Of a stretch of DNA of 64,000 nucleotides, positions 1-12,000 are shown one piece after another. Origin of the DNA: Mesostigma viride. Its lineage: Eukaryota; Streptophyta; Mesostigmatophyceae; Mesostigmatales; Mesostigmataceae. The stretch's first letter is position 1. Each line of letters opens with the position of its first letter. Both the position numbers and the translations under genes were made by a program. The DNA lies in the NCBI GenBank assembly GCA_009746045.1, contig RPFO01001162.1, positions 836,478-900,477 of the forward strand, read 5' to 3'. The notes under the pieces are model-generated. The model was given only the letters and a program-made list of their open reading frames with translations. It was not told where the DNA came from and did not search any database.

Positions 1-67
1 TGCATCACACCCACCAATTACGCAACATCCCTATTGTGACCACCGCGACCGCCTTGGTTGCACACAG

Positions 68-3000
68 GAGGGCGAGCTGCGGGGCCTGGCAGCGGAAGGC
101 CACAAGTGGGAGCGTGAGGGCGAGGAGGTGATGCAGTCGGTCAGCTCTGCGGGGCGGCTGCTGGGCCGCACGTGGCGCACGCTGGAGGCGCAGGTAGGGG
201 TGCTCACCCAAGAACCAACCATGGCACCCACGCGGGTGGTTGTAGTGGGATGGGTGCGTTGTCTGCTGTCAGCTATGTGCAGCTCAGCATCCTGCCACTG
301 TTTCTGACCCGTTGGATTGTTCCTTTCTGCTCGTGTTCCTGAGCGCTAGGATGGTCGTGTCTCGCAGGGCAGCCGGAAACACTGTCAGCTAGCCGCATGT
401 AGCCGCATGTGTGCTGTTCTACTACCTGTGCTGCGAAGGCATGGCCAGAGCCGCTGCCTTGTCAACATGGTGGTGGGCATGCCTCTCTGCGTTACTCAGT
501 TGCGGGTATGATGGTGAAGTGATCTCTCTTCCTGGATGGTGGCAACGTGGTGCCGCATGCATGCTCCTTAGTGAGGTAATTGGCGCCCCACACCCACGCG
601 GTGGCATGCACCTGCAGTCTCCCAACTAAGGTGCACACACCCGTCACGGAGGTGCTCCCACTGCATTTCATGCCTCTTTCTCTCTTCCAACGTTCATCTG
701 CAACCGGTTGGGCCACGCAGCAGGAACGGGGCTCTGTGCATGGCAAGCTATCGCTGCCCCGCCAGTGACTACATCACGCTCTATTCATAAGGCCGTGTGC
801 ACCCCGCGTATTTCCGGTTCATTCGATGAAGCACATGCCTTGTTAAGTATCGCCACATTTACTATACGAAATGGATGTCCACCCATGTGCATATCCGATG
901 CAGGCGGCGACGATGCATCTCCAAACACTCAGCCGGCCAACCACAACGACGTCTTCGCAGACAACGACCTCGTGGCCCATGCCAGCAGGCAGTGGGCCCG
1001 AGGCCAGTGATCCTGCGGGGTTGCCCCTGACTGCATCGCAGCCAGCAGCTACGGATGGTTCTCCATTCACGGCATCCCTGGGATGGGGAGCGCCACCAGG
1101 TCCAGGGGCGGCCGCATCCTTGTCGTCCTCGGTGGTGCTGCGTGAGCAGCTGCTGGTGTCGTACCAGGAGCGTGTGGCAGCGCTGGAGGCAGAGGTACTG
1201 GGGGGGGGGGGGGAGAAGTGGCGCCATTGTTCCTTACTGTGCTGTGTTTGTTTTCCTTGGCCACACGTTACGAGCCATGACGAGGTGACCATGCAGGAGG
1301 CATGCAGCTTGGAAGTCTTCATGTCCTGGTTCATGACAGGCACGTCATGTGTACCCATCGCACCGAAACCCCAGCAAGAAAGGCACGCTGGCCAGGGAGG
1401 TGGCATATCTGAGTGGGCTAATGTGGTGCTGCCCGTAGGGGAGGGGAGACAGGGGGTACGGCGGGGGGAGGCCAGCACTGCCGAATACCTAGCCGGAGTG
1501 GCTAGGCACCGTCTGCCCACCATGGGGTTTCACATACATCCAAGCATCATTCCCATGCCCTTGAAACTTCAGGGCATCAGGTACAGCCACTCGTGCTGTT
1601 AACTCCTGCTGCTGCTCTGGATAGAAACAAAATCCTTGAACCCCAGTGTGTATTTATGCTGGGATCAGTCTAGCATGCATCCTCTGCCTGAAATCTCTGG
1701 ATTGTAGCCAGATGGCCATGACCCAATCGCTTGTCCAACCTGCACTTGTATTCACGTTGTCAAAGAGGGTGTTCCTGACTGCCCCCTCCCACATGATATG
1801 CACATGTGATACAAGTATCATGTATCACATGTGCATATCATGTGGGAGGGGCCTTGGATTTATAGCAGTATATAACACACAGCCATATATCATGAATCCA
1901 TTCAATAATAAATATCGCCGCTATCGAGCACCCGGTTGACGTGCCCGCACCTACCTATGCTTTCCCACACCACCAGCTGGGCGTCAAGTCGGCCCTCTGC
2001 GATGCACTGACCAAGGAGGCGGAGGCCAGCCGCGCCGCGCGGGAGGAGCTGCATGTGGCCAAGCGGGCGCTGGAGAACAAGCTTGCCGCTGTCACCAGCC
2101 GCGCGGAAGCTGAGGTGATGTGGCCACGCCCATGGCAGGCGCCCGTGTGACGCGGGCTCGGGCGTGCATGTCGCCAGGGAAACCACACCCGCCAAGGGCT
2201 AGGCAAGATTAGGTCACAGCATCCATGTCCAAATGGAAAATTGAAAAGGTGTGAGGCCTTCTATCTTAAAGTGAGCCTTGGGAGGCTTGCGGCTGGGTCT
2301 GCCAGTCAGCTTGCTCGTTGTAAGAATGATGGACCATGTTGTTGCGGCGGCGCCTTGGTGGCTGGCTGCTCACGCACAGTCCCCATGTTGCCATTGCCTT
2401 GCACCGCGTTGGCTGCTGAAGCAGGTGGAGGCGCGATGCCTTGCGATGGTGCATGACTTGGAGGAGCTGTGTCGTGCGGATGTGACACAACGAGGCGAGA
2501 TGGCACGGCTGCAGGCGCGTGTGGTCCAGGTGAGTGGTCTGTCGGAACTCCCACATCACAGTGTGTGACTTGTCTGTAAAGTTAGGTGCTAGCATAAGGT
2601 CGAATGGTATGCAACTTAGTGAGGCTTCAAGCGTTGGGCACGGTGCCGAACCCTGGTGGCTTCCCCTCCCTGTTGGCACCCAGTGTCCTAATAACACGCA
2701 TTCGACCCCATCCCTGCATCCGCACTCACACTCCTGCATCAGTACTCGCCCTCTCTGCCACCATTGCCCTGGCCGATCTCTACTTGCATAAAATGAATAG
2801 GCAGCACATTCCGAGTTCTCAACGTGAGCTCTTGGGCTGCTAAGCTGCTCTCCCAACATGAGGCCAGCGTACATCCGTGGGAAATATGAAACTTGTATCT
2901 GTCCCTCCATGTCAGCTCTCTGCATCACAACAACCCCAAACATTATGCAGCCTGCCCCTCAACACATTCTCCTCGTTTGTTGCCGCCACCTTTTTTTCGT

Positions 3001-6000
3001 TTGTTGGCGATTGCTGTGGTGCTGGCTGGCGGTCATCACGTGGTGCCTCACCACCGCGCCACAGCTGGGCACCCAGCTGGAGGAGAGCAGCAGGGGGAGC
3101 CAGGACGCAGCGAAGAAGGAAGAGGAGACGGCGCAGGCGCTGTCGCACGCGCGGGGACAGCTGTCAGCGCTGCAGGCACGGCTGGATGCCTGTGAGGCCA
3201 CACGCGGGGGGATGCAGGGGGAGCTGAGCGAGGCCTTGCAACGGGCAGAGCAAGCACATGCACAGGTAAGCCCCGGTTCTTGCAGGCCCCTTCCACTCGA
3301 GTGCCGGCCTTTCCTGTGCAGCAAGGGACGGCGATGCACGAGCGGGCTTTCCCGAAAATGCCTGGCTACTGGCACGCGCACACATCCCTCCATCCCTCAC
3401 ATCCATCACTTGTGGCATGGCGTGGTGCATGGGCCACCTCCATGCGCATCTGTAAGGAGAGGCGCTTGTTAGAGGATATTTTCATGTTGCAAGATCATGT
3501 TTCTCAGGCTGTGCTGCTTACGTCTTCGGGCCCATCCTGCTCCCCCGAGTATTGCCTTTTCATACCACCACATGCCACTCTTCATTCTGCCATGCCTCTC
3601 ATGGAAACTACATCTGTGAGCATAGCCCAGGTCTCCGATTCCATCAGTTGGCATTGAAGCCACCTCACCAATATCGACCCATGGCACCTCGATGGGGCAC
3701 CTTTTGGCAAGAAAATGCCAACCGTCACGCCGTCATCATGAATTTTCACATTTCTCTAATCCACTTATGACCATGCATCCGTTATGCAACCAATTAAGCC
3801 TCATTGACTGCCTCATTTTTCTAAACCTGGCGGACGGTGTGGTCCTTCCCCAGCTGGTGGAGAGAGAGGCAGCCATCCGTGATCTGCACACACAGCTGCA
3901 GGCGGCGCAGGCAGAGGGGGCAGCACTCAAGGACCAAGCCGCACGCATGCGCCAGGAGATGGCGCACGAGAGGCGACGTGGCCAGCATGAGGAGATGCAA
4001 AAGGAGATGCAGGCCGCCTCCAGTGCCGCTGATGGGGCAGCTTCCGATGTGGACGGTGCGGGCAGCGACGACGGCTGGGCGGTGCTGCGAGCATCCTTTG
4101 CGGGCCGGGTGCCCTTGCCGTCCGATGAGGAAGGGGACGAGGGCGAGCAAGTCGAAGACAACGGGGACGAATGGGAGACCAGCGAGGAGGAAGAGAGCAG
4201 CGCGCGCCCTGGGAACGAGCCAACCGGCGCCACGGGGTTTGTGATGTCCGCACCCTTGTCGAGCAGCAGCCAGGGTCGTGATGTCCCCAGCAATGCAACA
4301 TCATCGGCGTGGGGTGCCAGCCAGGCCCGCACGTCGGAGACGTCACCGCGCCGCAAGCACCGGGAGGAGCGTGCGCGCGCGGAAGCGCTGGCCTCCGCAA
4401 CCGTCCAGGTGGCGGAGCTGGAGGCCTCCCTTGCCGCGGCGGTGGCGGAGGCGGAACACCTGCGGTGGGCATGCGGGGCGCTGGAGCGGAAAGGGGAGGC
4501 AGCGGCGCGCCACCTGGCGTCTGTCAGGGAGGAGCAGGAGGAGAGCGCGCGCCTCGCGCAGGCCGCGGCGTATGCGAGGGAGGACGCGGAGATCGAGGTG
4601 GAGGCGCTGCAAGTGCAGGTACATTACTATGCCTACTATACCATACTGTAGCAGGTAGAGGAGGGGAGGGGGAGGGGGAGGCGCGGCGAGTGCAGGTGCA
4701 ATCGTATGTGCCAATACGATAGCTGTGCGGGGCAATGGTCTGGCAGAGGGAAGGTGGAGGAAGGTATGTCCTCCAATCATTGTTTTTTTAAGCACTGTTG
4801 TTACCCTAGAGCATTATGGTACATTGAATGTAGGTTCGCGGGGGAGGTTCGTGGTGGATCGGTGGCCCTGTCTCTCTGCGAGGTGCGGCGATGGTGGTGA
4901 CCACCCTTGTAATGGTGGCTGCGACTGACTCTACAGCGTTTTGATGATCAACCACAAGATGTGGCCGCCCCCTGCGGGCTAGAATAGCCCTTGCTTGAAC
5001 CATCGGTAGTCACCGCGGCAGCCATGCCTAGAATGTTTGCCTTGCCGAGCCACCATACCTAGTCACGTGCCCCGCTCACGCACGGCACACAACCAGCCAT
5101 AGCCTTAGCTTAGCTTTTGTACAGCCATGCTACGTCCTGGCTATGATCAGGTCACTTGCCCACGCTCATTGTTATGATATGCTGGAACATGGGTCTTATT
5201 GCACCCACAGAACTTGCCGGATCGTATATCGTGTCCGATTGCTACTGTGGCATGCCTCTGGCATGAAGGAGAAAGGGGGTCTCTGCCCTTTCTTCCTGTT
5301 GTGCAGACTCAGGGATTAAAAGCACTCCGGTGCTCCGTGACTCCCCAACGGGAGCACGAGTTTAATTAATTAATTTTTTAATTAATAGCGTTTTGCGTGA
5401 TTGCTGTTGCAGATCCAGGGCTCGCCCTAGTTGTAGCCGCCTCACATTTCTTTTCTTCTCACTGTGTGAGAGTGAAAGGTTCAAGAAGCAATGTGGTATT
5501 AGAGCCAGTCTCGATGGTGTGTGTGCATGTGTGGGGTGGAACATGGAGTCCCCCATCCCGCCAGTGCCTTCCCTACGGGCTTAAGGCAAGGTCGTGACAT
5601 GGTATCACCAGCACTGCCCCCAACCTTGGACTCGCTGTTTTGACTTGTGAAACATCTCTGTCCTAAACAGCATGCTGAGGTGTGGTTGACGTGTGGCTGC
5701 GTGTATGGCCTCTTGTGTCGGGTGTTGTTGCAGGTGACTGGCCTCGAGGATGAGCTGGCGCACACACGCGCCGAGCTGGCGTCATGTCGTGCAGAGCTAG
5801 CCGAAGCCGATCAGTCTCACGAGCTGTCACGCTCATTGATGGCCGAAGAGTGCGCCAGGGAGGCAGCCGAGGAGGAGGTGGTGCGGGAGAGGAGAGCGCG
5901 GGAGGGGGCGCAGGAAGAGGTGGTGAAGGAAAGGAGATTGAGGGAGCGGGCAGAGGAAGAGGTGGTGAAGGAACGGAGACTGAGGGAAGGGGTAGAGGAA

Positions 6001-9000
6001 GAGGTGGTGAAGGAAAGGAGGCTGAGGGAAGGGGTAGAGGAAGAGGTGGTGAAGGAAAGGAGACTGAGGGAAGGGGTAGAGGAAGAGGTGGTGAAGGAAC
6101 GGAGACTGAGGGAAGGAGTGGAGGAAGAGGTGGTGAAGGAAAGGAAGGCGAAGGAGAGGGCGGAGCAAGAAGTGGCCAAGGAGAAGCGAGCAAGAGAGGA
6201 TGCCCAGCAGGCAGCCACGAGAGAGAGGACAGTGCGCGAGGATGCAAAAGAGGGCGCGTCGAGAGAGAGGCGGGCGCGCGAGGATGCTGTCTCCCGTCAG
6301 GCCGCAGAGCTGTCCTCCCTGCGCGAGGACTTGGAGCGACGGGTGACAGAGGCCAGGGCCGAGGTGGAGCAGGCGCGTGCACGGGTGGCGGCATTAGAGG
6401 GCGCTGCGTCCGCCACAGCCGCCGAGATGGAGCGGCTGCGGGCGGCGGCGAGTGACGTGAGGAAGCAGCTGGCCGCGAGGGATGTGGAGCTGGCAGCGGC
6501 GGAGATGCGTGCGGTGGAGGCCAGGGGCGACCTGCAGGTAAAGACAGAGGGGTACAGTAGGGGGCAGGCGCCAGCATCGTGCGATGGTTGATTGAGTTTG
6601 TGCATAAGCTTCCCTGTGCACTTAATGTGGTGGACTATCAGGACCCATTCTCTTTCCTCACATGTAGTGCCGGCACTAGTGTTTTTCCCCCGTGCATCAC
6701 ATGCGGGGGGGGCATAAGATGGAGGCGTGCCTATCAGCGGAGCAGTCGTCCATCGCCACATTTTCTCGTGATGTATGCTCGTGACTGATTTGCCGGTCAT
6801 CCCCTGTTTTGTGCTCGTTTGACCCCCCTAGGCCGCACTCGCGAGGTCACGCGATGCCTTGACTGGCTCGCATCACGCGCTATGGTTCGGTGTGCTTGCT
6901 GGGTGTTCCATGCGCTTGCCGAGTGCTTACGCTTGTGGACTGCCGCTGGCCCTTGGCCCCGCAGGCGGCGATCGAGGGCCGTCGGCGCGCGGAGAAGGAG
7001 GTGGGCGAGGCACGTGCCATGCTTCGCGAGATGGAAGCCGAGGTCGGCTCGCTGCGGGGCCGCACGGCACAGATGTCCGCACAGCTGGCCGCACGAGAAG
7101 AAGAGCTGATGGGCGCGCGCGGGCTGTTGAAGGCGAGCGAGCAGCGGGCGCTGGAGCTGGGCCGCAGGGTGCTCGAGGGGGAGGAGCGCGTTCGTGCGGC
7201 TCAAGCGCGTGCCGACGAGGCCATCGCGTCTGCGTCGCGTGTTAATGACGGCAGCGAGAGCCGGGTGGTGGACGCAGAGCGGCGCGTCGCTGATGCGGAC
7301 GCACGCGTAAGGGACGCGGTGGCAGTAGCGCAAGCAAGCGCGGATGAGGCGGCGCAAGCAGAGAAGCGCGTGGCCGAGGCAAGGGGAGAGGCAGCAGCGC
7401 TTGCGGCCGAGTTGTCCCGCGTGAATCGCCGGCTGGTGGCCTGCTACCAGGAGCTGCTGGCGCGCGACAGCACGCTGGCAGGGCAGGAGGGCGAGGCGGC
7501 CCGGCTGCGTGACGAGGCAGCGGCGCGTGCGAGCGAGATGGCCGCCGCGTACGAGCGTGTGGGGGCGCTGGAGCGCGCGTGGGAGGCAGAGGGGGTCGCG
7601 CTGCGGGCCAAGCTGGAGGACGCAGCCACCAAGGTGAGGCATTCCTTGGCCCCGGCACGTCATCACACGCACAACCGAGACATGGGCCTTTTTTGCCGTG
7701 CTTGTCGATGGGCTTCTGACATTGCTCGTTGATGCAGGCTCGATGGGCTTTCCGGTGTTATATTTGGTTCTGGACTTGACATGTTGGGCTGGGTGTTGGA
7801 TTGGATGCTTACAGCTGTATGGATAAATCGCTTCCACGTTGCACACATGAGGCGACTTGAAGCGCTCAGTCCGTGCCTGACCTTGCTGCGGAGGTCGGCC
7901 ATGCTACACTCTCCTCCATCCCCTGACCCCGTATATCCCCCACCCACCCCCATACTGCCAGCTGGCGGTGCGGGACGCTGAGCTGGCGGCGGAGCGGGAG
8001 CAGTGCGAGCAAGCGGAGGCCAAAGCGCGCACGCTGCACGCGTCGCAGGCCGACATGGTGGCCGAGGTGGGCGCGCTGCAGTTTAAGGAGGCGCAGGCAG
8101 GGCGGAGGGCAGAAGCGGCCGAGGGGGCGCTGGCGGCGCGCGATGCAGAGCTGTCTGCGCGCTATGCCGAGTGCGCGGAGATGAGGGAGAGGTGGGAGGA
8201 GGCGGCCGCCAAGGGGGAGGCGATGGCGCGGGAGAACGCCGCACTGGTAGGGGGCCGGACAGCACCTCAGCTGGCTCACTTTCCCTCGTCATCTGGTTTT
8301 CTTTCCCTTGTCTGCAGACAGGTAGCCTTGCGCCCGTTGCCAGGTGCAGCAGAACTAGGACTGGGAAACGAAGCCAGTCAGGTGAGGAAGTCTGTTGCTG
8401 TTTGCTCCCATCAGCACCATAAGATTAGCTAGCGCATTTTCTCTTGCATGGGCCTTCTAACAGGCAAGTATATGCTATCAAACTAGCCGTTGACCCTGCA
8501 TAATTGAGCCAAACTAGCCAATGACCCTGTATAGTTGCGCATTTTCTCATGCATGGGCCTTCTTACTGGCAAGTATGTGCTATCTAACTAACCAATGACC
8601 CTGTATATCGAAGGCAGGAGGTGGTGTACCATGAGCGTTCCAGTAAGCTCCCTGAGTTATATGTGTTTTACTTTGTCTGGATACTACTCGCAGTTTGTTT
8701 TTCCCGCACTCCTCACTGAGGCTCCCTTGAATCATGCCCATCCTCCTCTCCCTCCTCCCCCACACCACATTCCCCCCAATGCCCCTTCTGTCTCCTTTTG
8801 TCACATATTGTCCTGGTCCTTCCACACTTCTCCAGGAGGGCCTGCTTGCCGCGCGGGAGGCCTCCCTCTCCCGCCTCTCGTCACGCCTGGCCACGCTGGA
8901 AGCGGACGCGGCCAGCCAGGCGGACGAGGCAGCAGCCGCCAGCGCGCGCGAGGGGGAGCTCTCCTCCCGCGTGCACGCCCTGGCGCAGCAGCTGGCCTGG

Positions 9001-12000
9001 GCCAACGCGCAGCGCGAGGAGGTGGAGGCCATCATGCAGCAGCGTTGGGAGGTGGCCGAGAGGGTGAGCCGCGAGCTGGGTCAGCTGCAGGAGGCTGTCG
9101 TTACCGCAGAGGTGCGGTCGCTGGTAGCCAACACAGACATGTTGGTGGGAGCGGCCGCTGCCATCCAAGGCAACCAGGAGGCTCACGGCACGGGTGTGTT
9201 GGCCTACCGTCCTGGTCTGGCGCGGCCACTCCACTTCCATGTGCCGGAGCATATCCAGCGCGTGGTGGCGGCGGCAGTGGCCTCGGGCGTGCCAGCCGAC
9301 TGGCGCGCCGCCTGTGCATCCGCGCTAGAGCATGCACTCGCCACACATGGGGTGCGGGATGGGCCCAGGGGGGAGCGCGAGGCGGTGGAGCAAACCGGTG
9401 CCGCGGATGCCAGTAGCGGTCACAGCAACAAGGCAGGGCCATCATCGCACAAACAGCGAGGTACGGATTCTTCCGATCAAGGGGGGGACGCGCATCAAGG
9501 AAGTGGTCTGCCTTCAGGGCATGGCGGGGCCGCCGTGACCTGCTCTCCCCCCCATGAGGTGACACTCACCGCCGCCGCCGAGAGGCTATCCATGGCGGGG
9601 GCACCGCAGGCTGCTGCGTTCCTGCGTCACCCACCGGACCTGCCTTCGCTGCTGACACTGGCGACGTCAAAGGCCGTGGCGAGGGTTCGCGAGCAGGTGC
9701 TGCAGATGGCAGCAGGAACTGATGGGGACAGTGGACTGCCTGTGTTGACGCGCGGCGCTCAACACGGTGATACGGGGACAAGCAGGGGCACAGGAATCTC
9801 CGCATCTCACCCACGACAAGCGCCCGATGCGCTTGCCACAGGAGGGGGCGAGGGCGGTGCAGGCAACGTGGCCTTGGGTGGCGGCGACCAGCAGAACGAG
9901 TCGCCCCAGCACAGGGTTGGGGCTGGGTCCACGGCGGGGATGCGTCTGGCGGAGGCTGCTGGCCGGTAGGTGACGCGTCTGATAGTAAAGCTTGGTGTTT
10001 CCACAGGGGAGGGAACTTCCATGAATGAATGGTGGGGTAGGGCTGAATGACCATTCAGGAGTTTCTGTGAGGATCTAACAGACTTGCTTTTCGATTGTGG
10101 GCCCCCGTACGTTGTATCATTCAGACACGCTGGCCTCGTGGGACACTCACCGGGGTGATTTGTTTGCCTTTTGTGGAAATGCAGTTCCTCTATCCTCTGT
10201 TTTCTCATCCTGCCTCTCTTACACTTGCACGATGCAGGTTCCCATTATCTGCCGGCATGCTGCTTCCTGAGGATGCCCGCGATGGTGCCGATTTGCAAGG
10301 CAGCATGCCTGCTGTCGGCTCCAAGTCCGACCCCACGCGGGGCCAGCCCTTTGCCGACATACGCGGATCCAGCTGGACCTCCCACGCGAATGCCAGCAGT
10401 GGGATGGACCGTGACTCTGCGTTGGCGTATGCCAGTGACGGCCTTGGCACACGGTTGGATGACAGCGATGAGCTCGCACGGGACAGCCCGCGAGACGGCG
10501 GTGCAGATGGCGGCCGCAGCACCATGGCGCTGGCCGCCGCGGGGGCGTATGGAGACGGCGGCAGCTACCACGCGCGCATGCAGCGGGTGCGGGACGCGGC
10601 GCGTGCTGTGGTGGCGGAGCGGTCCGAGGCGCTGCTGCGTATGCAAGAGCAAGTGGGCGCCGCCATGCGCAAGGAGATGGGTGACATGCTGCAGGTGGGT
10701 GGGACGCGGGATACCTGGCGGCCGGTGGGTGGGCATGGAGGGTGGCGGTGGGGGCGGACAGGGGATACGCGAAAGAATAAAAACGGATGGATGGGGACGT
10801 GTGGCGCTGCAGAAGTGCGGTGGCGACGGCTCTGTGCAATCTTGCAGTAAAAGTTGTTGTGCGACGGGACGGAGTAGGCCTCGGTTGTGGGGCGCGGGCA
10901 GGAACAGTTGTTGTGCGACGAAACGAAGTAGGCCTCGGTTGCGTGGGCCGCGGGCAGGAATACTTGTTGTGCGACGGGACGGAGTAGGCCTCGGTTGTGT
11001 GGGGCGCGGGCAGGAACAGTTGTTGTGCGACGGGACGGAGTAGGCCTCGGTTGTGTGGGGCGCAGTTCACTGCAGGCATGAGACCCGCGCGCAGCGCTCC
11101 GGCCTGCGTTGCCACCACGCAGTAGCTTCGGTCTGCCACACCACAGCCATCACCCAGTGGTCGGTTATTAGTTCTGCGCCTCGCCCTGATCCATCCACCC
11201 TCACCCATCCACCTCGCGGCAGCGGGGCGTCGACATGTCCATCCTCCCTCCGCATGGCCGTGCTCGTTCCGGTCAATGCATGGCCCGTGATTCGGAAAAT
11301 GTCCGCGGCGCTGCCTTGTCTTCGCATCCCGCCCACTGCAACGCCGGTGACTACCATGCTCTGCTCCTTCTCCCTCCTGACGCACTCCTTTCCCCGTGAT
11401 GTCGGCATCCTTTCCCCTCCCTTGCCCACCCCATCGGCTCTCATCCCTCATCCGCACGCTCTGGCTGCCGCCACCGTGCCAGGTGGAGCACTGGGCGTAC
11501 CAGATGGAGGTGGCGCGCGCTGTGGACAAGGAGCGGCGGCGCGGCCTGGGCCTCCTGTCGCAGCTGGCCGACACGCTACGTGCCGACATGGCCAGCTTGC
11601 AGGGCGCACTGGCCGCGTGCCTCGTGACCGCGTGGGCCGACGCCACGGCATCCATCCTGGAGGTGGATCAGCTGGCGCGCCGTGCAGAGGCCGGTCATGC
11701 GGCCGCGGTGGCACGGCAGCAAGAGCAGGTGTTGGCTGTGCAGCGGGAGAAGGAATCGGTCTACTTGCAGCTGGAGGCCGCCATGCAGGTAGGCAGTGCT
11801 CCCATGCTTACCGGCAACCGTCCCCCGTCTGTGAGGCTGCCTCTGTCCTGTGCAGTACGAGCGGCTCTGTTGCTTTGTTGCGTTTTAGTGCTTCACACGG
11901 CCACCCACACACATCGACCAGGAATCCCACCGTGCTGATCACAAGATGGGGGCGTTCTGAAGAGGGCCCAACTGTTTCTTGGTTGACCGCAACAACAAAA

